A stretch of 15,627 nucleotides of DNA from UBA2922 sp035352555. GTDB lineage: Bacteria; Bacillota; Clostridia; Oscillospirales; Oscillospiraceae. The position numbers were made by a program, and so were the translations under genes. The first letter of the stretch is position 1. The number at the start of each line of letters is the position of its first letter. Of this stretch, positions 7,700 to 13,908 are shown piece by piece. Location of the stretch: the NCBI GenBank assembly GCA_035352555.1, contig DAOPXW010000045.1, positions 1 to 15,627 on the forward strand, read 5' to 3'. The notes under the pieces are model-generated. The model ran no database searches, was not told the origin of the DNA, and saw only the letters and a list, made by a program, of their open reading frames with translations.

Positions 7700-9301
7700 T
7701 CAGGCTCCGGCGGCGCTCAGCCGCCGGAAGTTTTCCTTATTTGCCTTGTAAAGCCGGATAAAAACGCCGTAGCCCCTGTCGTAAACGGCGCGGTTTTCGC
7801 CGTTGGGCCGGTAGACCGCCAGCGCGGGCACAAAATCCCGCACCGCGTCCAGCGAGGGGATCAGCCCCAGCCCCACGCCCATTACCGCCGCCGCGCCCAC
7901 GCTGCCCACGTTCTGGGGAGACGCCACGGTCTCCACCGCGCGGCCCGTGATATCGGCGAGGATCTGGCTTGTCACCGGGGACAGCGCCCCGCCGCCCACA
8001 AAGCGGAGGGTGTCGGAGGTTTTGACCTTTTTGTCCTGCCGCTCCAGCATCCAGCGCAGATGGTAGCACACGCCCTCCACCACGGCCCGCAGTAGCTCGG
8101 TCTTTCCGGTCTCCAGCTTGATGCCGAAGAACATTCCGGCGGCGTCCGGGTCCTCAAAGGGACAGCGGTTGCCGTGGAGCCAGGGCGTGAATACCACGCC
8201 GCCCGCCCCCGGGGGCGCCTTGCGGATGACCTCGGACAGGTAATCGTAGAGGCTGGTATAGCGCGCCTCCATCCCCTCGGCCACGTGGGCCCTCTGTAAG
8301 TATATGCCGATCTCGTCCAGGGCAAGATGATCTTTTACCCATTCAAGACATTTGCCGGCGGTCTCCATCTCGGCGAAGTAGTTGTAGCGCCCGCTCTGCG
8401 CGCCCACGATGGCGGCGATCATGGCGCCGGTATCCAGCTCCTGCCGGTCCAGAACGGTGGACACCCAGCCGGAGGTGCCGCAGTAGACGTGGGTGTCGCC
8501 CACGCGCACGCAGCCCGCCCCCACGCCGATGAGGGAGGCGTCGCCGCCCCCGCCGAACACGGGCGTTCCCGGGGCAAGCCCCAGCTCCGCCGCGGCCTTT
8601 TCCGTCAGCGGCCCCACCACGTCGGTGGATTTGATGATCTCCGCCAGATGCTCGCGGCGGACCCCCAGCATCCGGCACATTTCCCGGCTCCAGCCCACGC
8701 GGCCCTTCCGGGTGTCGCAGATCAGCGTTGCATAGGCGGAATCCTCGGTCATCACGAACCGCCCGGTGCAGCGGCACAGCAGGGTTTCCTTCACGTCCAG
8801 CCACTTGTAGTCCCGGGCGAAATTTTCCGGTTCGTTTGCCTCGACCCACTTGTATTTCCATACCGGGTCCTTCACGCTGGAGGACACCGCGCCCGTGATG
8901 GCGAGACTGCGGGCAAGCTTCACGACGTTGGCCCCGGCCACCTGAAGGCCGTTGGCCATCCCCTTTTTCAGCTCCCGGCGGGAGCGCTGGTCCATATAGC
9001 TCATGGGCCGGCGGACAGGGATGCCGTCCCTGTCCGCCAGCACCATGCCCTGCATCTGGGAGCAGAAGGAAATGCCGGATATCTGCGCCGGTTTCACCTC
9101 GCTTTGTGAAAACAGCTCCCGGGTGGTGCGGCACATGGCGTCCCACCACTCGTCGGCGTCCTGCTCCGCGCCGCCGTCCGGAAGGATATAGAGCCCGTAC
9201 CCGGCGTTGGCGCTGACCAGCAGCCTGATATCCGATTCTATGCTGAAAAGGCAGGTTTTTACCCCCGTCGTCCCGATGTCATAGGCCAGAACGTATTTCA
9301 C
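7700..9301 (-). CDS. FGGY-family carbohydrate kinase (xylulokinase-like)
   Basis: 533 aa, a full-length FGGY kinase. The N-terminal phosphate loop is AYDIGTTGVKT (6-16, D8), YMDQRSR lies at 102-108, the predicted catalytic base is D254 in FGGGGDASLIG (249-259), and the adenosine motif VGGGALSPVTSQILADITGR is at 435-454. These resemble xylulokinases most, but FGGY members phosphorylate many pentoses, hexoses, polyols and related compounds, so I do not assign xylulose. The start is GTG at 9301: GGGGGGAGG lies 7 bases upstream, and the GTGA sequence overlaps the TetR stop by 4 bases, giving translational coupling. In this operon it would make the phosphorylated substrate for the class II aldolase. 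No isomerase gene such as xylA or araA is present. Confidence 0.92.
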   Translation of the reverse strand: MKYVLAYDIGTTGVKTCLFSIESDIRLLVSANAGYGLYILPDGGAEQDADEWWDAMCRTTRELFSQSEVKPAQISGISFCSQMQGMVLADRDGIPVRRPMSYMDQRSRRELKKGMANGLQVAGANVVKLARSLAITGAVSSSVKDPVWKYKWVEANEPENFARDYKWLDVKETLLCRCTGRFVMTEDSAYATLICDTRKGRVGWSREMCRMLGVRREHLAEIIKSTDVVGPLTEKAAAELGLAPGTPVFGGGGDASLIGVGAGCVRVGDTHVYCGTSGWVSTVLDRQELDTGAMIAAIVGAQSGRYNYFAEMETAGKCLEWVKDHLALDEIGIYLQRAHVAEGMEARYTSLYDYLSEVIRKAPPGAGGVVFTPWLHGNRCPFEDPDAAGMFFGIKLETGKTELLRAVVEGVCYHLRWMLERQDKKVKTSDTLRFVGGGALSPVTSQILADITGRAVETVASPQNVGSVGAAAVMGVGLGLIPSLDAVRDFVPALAVYRPNGENRAVYDRGYGVFIRLYKANKENFRRLSAAGA

Positions 9302-9969
9302 CGTTCATCCTCCCCCCTGTTTTTGTGCCGGATATCCCCGCTTTCAAAGGTAAAGGCGCACTCCAGAAACCGGATCAGCTGGGACGCGACAAAATCTTCG
9401 TCCTCGGCGGCCTCCTCGCCGCAGTACCGGCGGAACCGCTCGCGGTAATAGTCGCTGCTGTAGGAATCCTGCAGCATCATGAGAAGGTTATCAAAGAAAA
9501 ACGCCAGCATCCGCGGGTCCATGTCGCCCCGCACGTCGCCCGCGGCCTGGGCCTCGGCGATACGCCGGGCGTAGGCGTCGGCCGTGACGCCCTCGATGGC
9601 GGCGGCAAGCTTTTTCGCGTATTCCCCGCTGCTCTGCGCGGCAATCCTGTGATACATGCGCAGGTAATCCCGGTGCTCCCGGGCGCAGCGCTGCACCGCC
9701 CGAACGGCAGCCTCCGCGCCGGAGATCATATGCCGGTCCTGCGCCTCGATATTCCGCAGAGTATCGTTCAGCTCGTCGAGACTGCGGCTGAGGCAGGCGT
9801 CAAAGAAAGTGTCCTTGTCGGCGTAGTACTTGTACAGCACGCCCACGCTGATGCCGGCCTTTCGGGCGATAGCGCCCATGCTGGCCCGATCCACGCCGTG
9901 CTCGGCAAATTCGGAAATGCCGATCTCCAGAATGTACCGCTGTTTATCGTCGGTAAGTTTTTTCAGCAT
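9298..9969 (-). CDS. TetR/AcrR-family transcriptional regulator
   Basis: 223 aa. The N-terminal helix-turn-helix (about 8-55) has the usual TetR pattern: ILEIGISEFAEHG, then IARKAGISVGVLYKYYADKD. The remainder is a variable helical ligand-binding domain with no recognisable specificity. It is encoded inside the operon, between the aldolase (10 bases upstream) and the kinase (4-base overlap downstream). An 18-base palindrome lies right after the operon promoter (12473-12490), typical of TetR operators, so repression of its own operon and release by a pathway metabolite is the simplest model. The ribosome binding site is weaker (GTGAGGA, about 7 bases before the ATG). Confidence 0.9.
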   Translation of the reverse strand: MLKKLTDDKQRYILEIGISEFAEHGVDRASMGAIARKAGISVGVLYKYYADKDTFFDACLSRSLDELNDTLRNIEAQDRHMISGAEAAVRAVQRCAREHRDYLRMYHRIAAQSSGEYAKKLAAAIEGVTADAYARRIAEAQAAGDVRGDMDPRMLAFFFDNLLMMLQDSYSSDYYRERFRRYCGEEAAEDEDFVASQLIRFLECAFTFESGDIRHKNRGEDER

Positions 9970-9979
9970 GGCGCGGTCC

Positions 9980-10966
9980 TCACTTTTTGAGTTTTGAATA
10001 TTTTTTGAGATAGATGAGCCGCTGGAGCGCCGCGTCCGCGGGGGAAAGCGGCCGCGTACCCGGCACCGTCTCCGCGTACAGTCTCGCCCGGCAGCCTTTT
10101 TCCACGATCATGCGCACCGCTTCCGCGTCGCTCCCGGTGTCCCCGGTGCAGATCGCGCCGTAGCCGCGCACCAGCACCGCGTTCCGGCCCCGGAGCTTTC
10201 GGGCGATATCGCCGGGGTCGGGATTCGCGCAGCGCACGTCCGCCCCCGCGATCTGGGCCAGGTCGTCCAGCAGCGGGCGCAGGGTCCTTCCCTCCCGGCT
10301 CACCGCCACGGCGGCGGGCCCGCCGGCCCAGACCACGCACTTCGCGTCACCCGCGGCCAGCAGCGCTTCCGGTATTGTCAGCCGCGCCGCCACGGGGGCG
10401 GAATCGCGGATCACCGCCGCGCAGGCCTTTTCCAGCGCGTCCGCGATGGCGAAGGCATTGTCGAAATCCCGCCCCGCGCACAGCGTGCCGTGGTGCTTCA
10501 TCAGCACGGCGGGGCTGTCGGGATAGGCCGCCAGCGCCGCTTCCACATTGGCGGTCAGCTTTTTGGTGGAGGGCAGCCCGTAGCCCGCGCAGGGCACCCG
10601 GGCCCCCAGCAGGGGGTCGTTCAGCCCGGCGACGTCCCGGCCCGTGACGCTCACCACGCTGGCCGCGTCCTGATGGGTGTGGATGACAAAATTCACCTCT
10701 CCCCGCAGCCGGTACGCCGCGGCGTGGACGCCCTTTTCGCTGGAGGGCCGCCCCTTTCCCTCATGGGAGAGATCGGTGATATTGACCCTCACCAGATCGT
10801 CCGGCCGCAGCGTGTCATAGGCCATGCCGCTGGGGGTAATGATAAATTCCGTCTCTGAAACGCGGGCGCTGATGTTGCCCCAGGTGCGGGCGATGAGCCC
10901 GGATTCCAGCAGCCGGTGTCCCGCCTCGACGACGAGGCCCCGGGCTTCGGTCTCAGTGTAGGCCAT
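9980..10966 (-). CDS. Class II aldolase/adducin-family protein with degenerate second domain
   Basis: 328 aa. The first domain (about 5-205) is a class II (zinc) aldolase like L-fuculose-1-phosphate or L-ribulose-5-phosphate-type enzymes: WGNISAR (29-35), ITPSGM (43-48), E77 at the place of the catalytic Glu, H96 and H98 (HTH) and H158/H159 (KHHG) as zinc ligands. Family members cleave sugar phosphates to dihydroxyacetone phosphate plus an aldehyde, epimerise them, or decarboxylate. Residues about 208-300 look like a truncated repeat of the same fold: NAVLVRGYGAICTG mirrors PAVLMKHHGTLCAG, but the metal histidines are gone. Usual family length is 210-260 aa. I chose the ATG at 10966 because GGAG lies about 8 bases before it and it follows the aminotransferase stop by 5 bases; longer in-frame starts would run through that gene. 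Confidence 0.88.
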   Translation of the reverse strand: MAYTETEARGLVVEAGHRLLESGLIARTWGNISARVSETEFIITPSGMAYDTLRPDDLVRVNITDLSHEGKGRPSSEKGVHAAAYRLRGEVNFVIHTHQDAASVVSVTGRDVAGLNDPLLGARVPCAGYGLPSTKKLTANVEAALAAYPDSPAVLMKHHGTLCAGRDFDNAFAIADALEKACAAVIRDSAPVAARLTIPEALLAAGDAKCVVWAGGPAAVAVSREGRTLRPLLDDLAQIAGADVRCANPDPGDIARKLRGRNAVLVRGYGAICTGDTGSDAEAVRMIVEKGCRARLYAETVPGTRPLSPADAALQRLIYLKKYSKLKK

Positions 10967-10971
10967 GGCCG

Positions 10972-12453
10972 TTACTCCAGCGGGCCGCAGTTTGCCAGCA
11001 CGCGGTCGAAGCGGGAGAGCGCGTCGTCGATCATCTCCTCGGTATAGGCCGCGCTGGTGTACAGGCGGGAGCCGGCGAGGGTGACGAGGCCTTCGGCCAT
11101 GTAGGCCGCGCCCATGTGCTCCATCTCCCTCTGGCGGACGCCGGTCTGCTTCAGGATGCCGGGGATGGTCCAGGGCTTCGACCAGTCGATGGCGAAGTGC
11201 ATGGTGCCCGCGTTGTCCAGATGGCAGATGGAGCCCTGATTGAACGCCACGAAGGGCAGATTGTATTTTTTGATGCGCTCCTGCAGCCCCTTTGTCAGCC
11301 GGTCGCCCATGCGGCCCGCCGTCTCGCAGGCATTGGTGCGCTCGATCTCGCACAGCGTATGGTAGCCCGCCACGCAGGAGATGGGCGTGGCCGCCATGGT
11401 GCCGCCGCACATGGCCTTGGCGACCTTCTTGCCGGAGGAATCCAGTCCCGCGCCCAGATGGGCCATGCAGTCCCTGTGGCCGCCGACGCCGCCCGCGCCG
11501 GGATAGCCGCCGGCCACGATCTTGCCGAAGATGGTGAGATCGGGGTCCACGCCGAAGAAGCCCTGCGCGCCGCTGGGGCCGATGCGGAAGCCGGTGACCA
11601 CCTCGTCGAAGATCAGCAGCGCGCCGTATTCGCGGGCCAGGCGCTCCGCGCCCTTGATGAACTCCCTGGACACCGGGCGGGTGCCGCTCTCGGGGCCGAT
11701 CGGCTCGATATAGATGCCCGCCGTGCCGCCGTCCAGCTTATTGCGGCGGAGCTTCCGCTCCAGGTCCTCCAGATCGTTGGGGAAGAACTCGTCCGTGTGC
11801 TTGAAGACGAAATTGGGCACGCCCTTGGACATGAGGCCCTTGGTGCCGGGCACGCGCATGCCGTAAGCCAGCTGGTCGCTCCAGCCGTGGTAGGCGCCGC
11901 CCATTTTAAGGATGTTTTTTTTGCCGGTCTTGAGCCGGGCGATGCGCGCCGCGCACATGCAGGCCTCGGTGCCGGAGCCCAGCATGCGGAACATATCCAC
12001 CGACGGCACCATGTCGGAGATTTTTTTGGCCAGCTTGTATTCGTATTCGTGGAACAGGCCGGTGGACGGGCCGCAGGTATTCAGCAGCTCGATCACGGGC
12101 TCCCGCACGGCGGGGACGTTGCTGCCCAGGATGGTGGGGCCGCCGGCCTGCAGCAGGTCGTAATACCAGTTGCCGTCGATGTCCCACAGCTTCGCGCCCT
12201 CGGCCCTGGTGATGACCATGGGGAACGGGTAGTTGAACGCCAGGTTGTGCTGCACGCCGCCGGGGATGACCTTGCGGGCCTCGTCGATCATGGCCTTGGA
12301 GCCCTGGCATTTCGCGCCGAAATAGTCCCGCTCATAGGCCGCCAGTTTATCCTTTTTTATGGTGTAGACCGGCTTTTTGATCAGCTCGTCCAGCTGTCTC
12401 GTCACCGCCGCCGCGTCCAGATATTCGTCAATCGCGAATCCGTTGTATGCCAT
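10972..12453 (-). CDS. Class III PLP-dependent aminotransferase/aminomutase (glutamate-1-semialdehyde aminomutase-like)
   Basis: 493 aa. Fold-type I class III markers are present: GSGTEACM (159-166) for the PLP phosphate, GAYHGWSD (186-193), IFDEVVTGFR with PLP-binding D283, and Schiff-base lysine K311 in FGKIVAGGYPG. The motif pattern is closest to HemL (glutamate-1-semialdehyde 2,1-aminomutase), but it carries about 45 extra N-terminal residues, and no haem genes are near. A dedicated transaminase or 1,2-aminomutase on another small amine is more likely than tetrapyrrole synthesis. I chose the ATG at 12453 because GGAGGTG (12459-12465) lies 5 bases upstream; the longer in-frame ATG at 12510 falls in the promoter. 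It is first gene of the aminotransferase-aldolase-TetR-kinase-GtrA operon. Confidence 0.9.
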   Translation of the reverse strand: MAYNGFAIDEYLDAAAVTRQLDELIKKPVYTIKKDKLAAYERDYFGAKCQGSKAMIDEARKVIPGGVQHNLAFNYPFPMVITRAEGAKLWDIDGNWYYDLLQAGGPTILGSNVPAVREPVIELLNTCGPSTGLFHEYEYKLAKKISDMVPSVDMFRMLGSGTEACMCAARIARLKTGKKNILKMGGAYHGWSDQLAYGMRVPGTKGLMSKGVPNFVFKHTDEFFPNDLEDLERKLRRNKLDGGTAGIYIEPIGPESGTRPVSREFIKGAERLAREYGALLIFDEVVTGFRIGPSGAQGFFGVDPDLTIFGKIVAGGYPGAGGVGGHRDCMAHLGAGLDSSGKKVAKAMCGGTMAATPISCVAGYHTLCEIERTNACETAGRMGDRLTKGLQERIKKYNLPFVAFNQGSICHLDNAGTMHFAIDWSKPWTIPGILKQTGVRQREMEHMGAAYMAEGLVTLAGSRLYTSAAYTEEMIDDALSRFDRVLANCGPLE

Positions 12454-12472
12454 AAAGACACCTCCAAAATCT

Positions 12473-12490
12473 CGTGAATCTAAATTCACG
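12473..12490. promoter_or_regulatory. Predicted TetR operator palindrome
   Basis: CGTGAAT (12473-12479) and ATTCACG (12484-12490) form a perfect 7-bp inverted repeat around a CTAA spacer. It lies between the predicted start site (about 12494) and the ribosome binding site of the aminotransferase gene, a position fit for repression. The only TetR-type gene in the operon is the likely binder (inferred). Confidence 0.72.
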
Positions 12491-12500
12491 TCATAATGTA

Positions 12501-12529
12501 AAAATAGCACCCTCCGCCGGATTTGTCAA
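12501..12529 (-). promoter_or_regulatory. Predicted sigma-A promoter of the aminotransferase operon
   Basis: Minus strand: -35 TTGACA (12524-12529, consensus), 17-base spacer, -10 TATTTT (12501-12506). It has the same two hexamers and spacing as the GntR promoter at 6362-6390. The predicted leader is about 40 bases. Confidence 0.78.
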
Positions 12530-12603
12530 CGCCGGCTTGCATTTCCCGCAAGATGAACAACGCGGCGCGTTCCTTATTGTGGAAATTGGCGGGGAAAAGC
12601 GGC

Positions 12604-12626
12604 GCCCCCGCCGGAAAGGCGGGGGC
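12604..12626 (-). terminator. Probable terminator downstream of rfbA
   Basis: GCCCCCGCC (12604-12612) and GGCGGGGGC (12618-12626) form a perfect 9-bp stem with a 5-base loop, 66 bases after the rfbA stop codon. The T run on the minus strand is short (four T's) and separated by a few bases, so efficiency is uncertain. Confidence 0.6.
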
Positions 12627-12691
12627 AACACGGAATATCATCATAGAAATACGGCTGACCGGGGGCTTCGCTTCCGCCCTTCCCGGCGTTT

Positions 12692-13555
12692 TTATTTGCA
12701 CAGCGACAGGATATATTTGCCGTAGACGGTCTTGTCCATGCTCTCCCCGGCCTCCCGGAGCCGCTCGCGGCTGATATAGCCCATGTCGTAGGCGATCTCC
12801 TCCAGACAGGCGATCTGGCGGCCGGTTTTTCTCTGGGCGCGCATGACGGCGTTGGCCGCCAGCAGCAGGTTTTCGGCGCTGCCGGCGTCGTGCCAGGTGA
12901 CGTCCTCGCCCATGGTCACCACGCCCAGCGCGCCTTTTTCAAGGTAGGCGTTGTTCACGGCGGTGATTTCCAGCTCGCCCCGGGCGGAGGGCTCCAGCCC
13001 CTCGGCGATTTCCGTCACCTGCCCGTCGTAAAAATACAGGCCGGGGACGATGTAATTGGATTTCGGGTGCGCGGGCTTCTCCTCGATGGACAGCGCCTTT
13101 CCCTCCCCGTCGAATTCCACCACGCCGAAGGGCCTGGGGTCGGCCGCGCGGCAGCCGAACACGGTGGCGCCGGCGGCGTTGCCGGCGGCCCTGCTCAGGC
13201 AGTCCCGCAGCCCCGCGCCGTAGAAGATATTATCCCCCAGGACGAGACACACCCTCTCGCCGCCGATGAAGTTTTTGCCGATCAGAAACGCGTCCGCGAT
13301 GCCGCGCTGGACCTTCTGGATGCGGTAGGTCAGGCTGACGCCCAGGTCGGACCCGTCGCCCAGCAGCTTGATGAAGGAATACATCTCGTCCGGCGGGACG
13401 ATGATGAGGATATCCCGGATGCCGGCCTCCAGCAGCGCGGCCAGCGGGTAATAGATCAGCGGCTTGTCGTAGACAGGCAGCAGCGGTTTGCACACGGGCA
13501 GGGTCATGGGGTACATCCGGGTGCCCTTGCCCGCCGCCAGAATAATCCCTTTCAT
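12692..13555 (-). CDS. rfbA: Glucose-1-phosphate thymidylyltransferase
   Basis: 287 aa, the normal length for RfbA/RmlA. It joins dTTP and glucose-1-phosphate to give dTDP-glucose, the first step to dTDP-L-rhamnose and other surface sugars. Visible motifs are the nucleotide loop LAAGKGTRMYPMT (6-18), KPLLPVYDKP (23-32), the metal/nucleotide region LGDNIFYG (106-113), and later EEKP and WHDAG. The loop reads AAGKGTR rather than the commoner AGGSGTR, still within family variation. The ATG at 13555 has AAGGAGA about 8 bases upstream. It stands alone: rfbB, rfbC and rfbD are not in the window, and it has its own promoter and probable terminator. A link to glycosylation of the neighbouring surface protein is possible but not shown. 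Confidence 0.93.
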   Translation of the reverse strand: MKGIILAAGKGTRMYPMTLPVCKPLLPVYDKPLIYYPLAALLEAGIRDILIIVPPDEMYSFIKLLGDGSDLGVSLTYRIQKVQRGIADAFLIGKNFIGGERVCLVLGDNIFYGAGLRDCLSRAAGNAAGATVFGCRAADPRPFGVVEFDGEGKALSIEEKPAHPKSNYIVPGLYFYDGQVTEIAEGLEPSARGELEITAVNNAYLEKGALGVVTMGEDVTWHDAGSAENLLLAANAVMRAQRKTGRQIACLEEIAYDMGYISRERLREAGESMDKTVYGKYILSLCK

Positions 13556-13589
13556 ACGTTGTATCTCCTTGTGGAAGTTTCCCGCCTCT

Positions 13590-13618
13590 ACTATACACAA
13601 CCCGCGCCGGAATGGCAA
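13590..13618 (-). promoter_or_regulatory. Predicted rfbA promoter, -35 inside the 55-base repeat
   Basis: Minus strand: -35 TTGCCA (13613-13618), 17-base spacer, -10 TATAGT (13590-13595), then about 30 bases to the ribosome binding site. The -35 and part of the spacer lie in the repeat that borders the assembly gap. Confidence 0.62.
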
Positions 13619-13657
13619 CTGATATTTCGCACCCCTCGTCCTTGGCCCCCTTGTCAA
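13603..13657. repeat. 55-base direct repeat, left copy
   Basis: This stretch is identical, base for base, to 13758-13812 and ends exactly where the N block begins. It is either the overlap of two unmerged contigs or a copy of a dispersed repeat. It encodes nothing. Confidence 0.9.
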
Positions 13658-13757
13658 NNNNNNNNNNNNNNNNNNNNNNNNNNNNNNNNNNNNNNNNNNN
13701 NNNNNNNNNNNNNNNNNNNNNNNNNNNNNNNNNNNNNNNNNNNNNNNNNNNNNNNNN
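13658..13757. other. Assembly gap (100 N)
   Basis: Exactly 100 N's, a common scaffolding placeholder, so the true distance is unknown. It lies within the 353-base gene-free stretch 13556-13908. Apart from the gap, that stretch holds the rfbA promoter, the two repeat copies and the terminator of the surface-protein gene. Confidence 0.97.
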
Positions 13758-13812
13758 CGCGCCGGAATGGCAACTGATATTTCGCACCCCTCGTCCTTGG
13801 CCCCCTTGTCAA
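13758..13812. repeat. 55-base direct repeat, right copy
   Basis: This copy starts exactly where the N block ends. Its right end runs into two small hairpins: CCCTT/AAGGG (13803-13807 with 13812-13816) and, overlapping, GGGCG/CGCCC (13814-13818 with 13823-13827). That suggests it is the edge of a longer structured intergenic repeat. Confidence 0.9.
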
Positions 13813-13844
13813 AGGGCGGCTGCGCCCTATTCTCGCGCAGCAAA

Positions 13845-13868
13845 ACGCCCCCTCTTTCGAGGGGGCGT
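13845..13868 (-). terminator. Rho-independent terminator of the surface-protein gene
   Basis: ACGCCCCCTC (13845-13854) and GAGGGGGCGT (13859-13868) form a perfect 10-bp stem with a 4-base loop, followed on the minus strand by a short T run. It lies about 40 bases after the stop codon at 13909 and separates this gene from rfbA. Confidence 0.85.
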
Positions 13869-13908
13869 CCTGCTATCTTATTCGCTTGCGCGATTGGGAT
13901 AATTGGGA

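Noticed and set aside
9980..11410. Longer start for the class II aldolase reading back into the aminotransferase gene
   Set aside because: The extra N-terminal residues are out-of-frame aminotransferase sequence; the ATG at 10966 directly follows that gene's stop codon.
10972..12453. Calling the aminotransferase hemL (tetrapyrrole synthesis)
   Set aside because: Motifs are HemL-like, but the N-terminal extension and the operon with a sugar kinase, aldolase and TetR argue for another substrate, so no symbol was given.
11116..12477. Plus-strand 453-codon open frame opposite the aminotransferase gene
   Set aside because: Its His/Ala/Gly-rich translation lacks any domain, and the opposite strand encodes an intact PLP enzyme with a ribosome binding site and promoter.
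13603..13812. CRISPR array or insertion-sequence ends at the 55-base repeats
   Set aside because: There are only two copies, with no spacers, no inverted ends, no transposase and no target-site duplication; an assembly overlap or intergenic repeat fits better.
12692..13843. Extended rfbA reading frame passing through the N gap
   Set aside because: The extension only reads through unknown bases and the repeat. RfbA has a normal-length start at 13555 with a good ribosome binding site.
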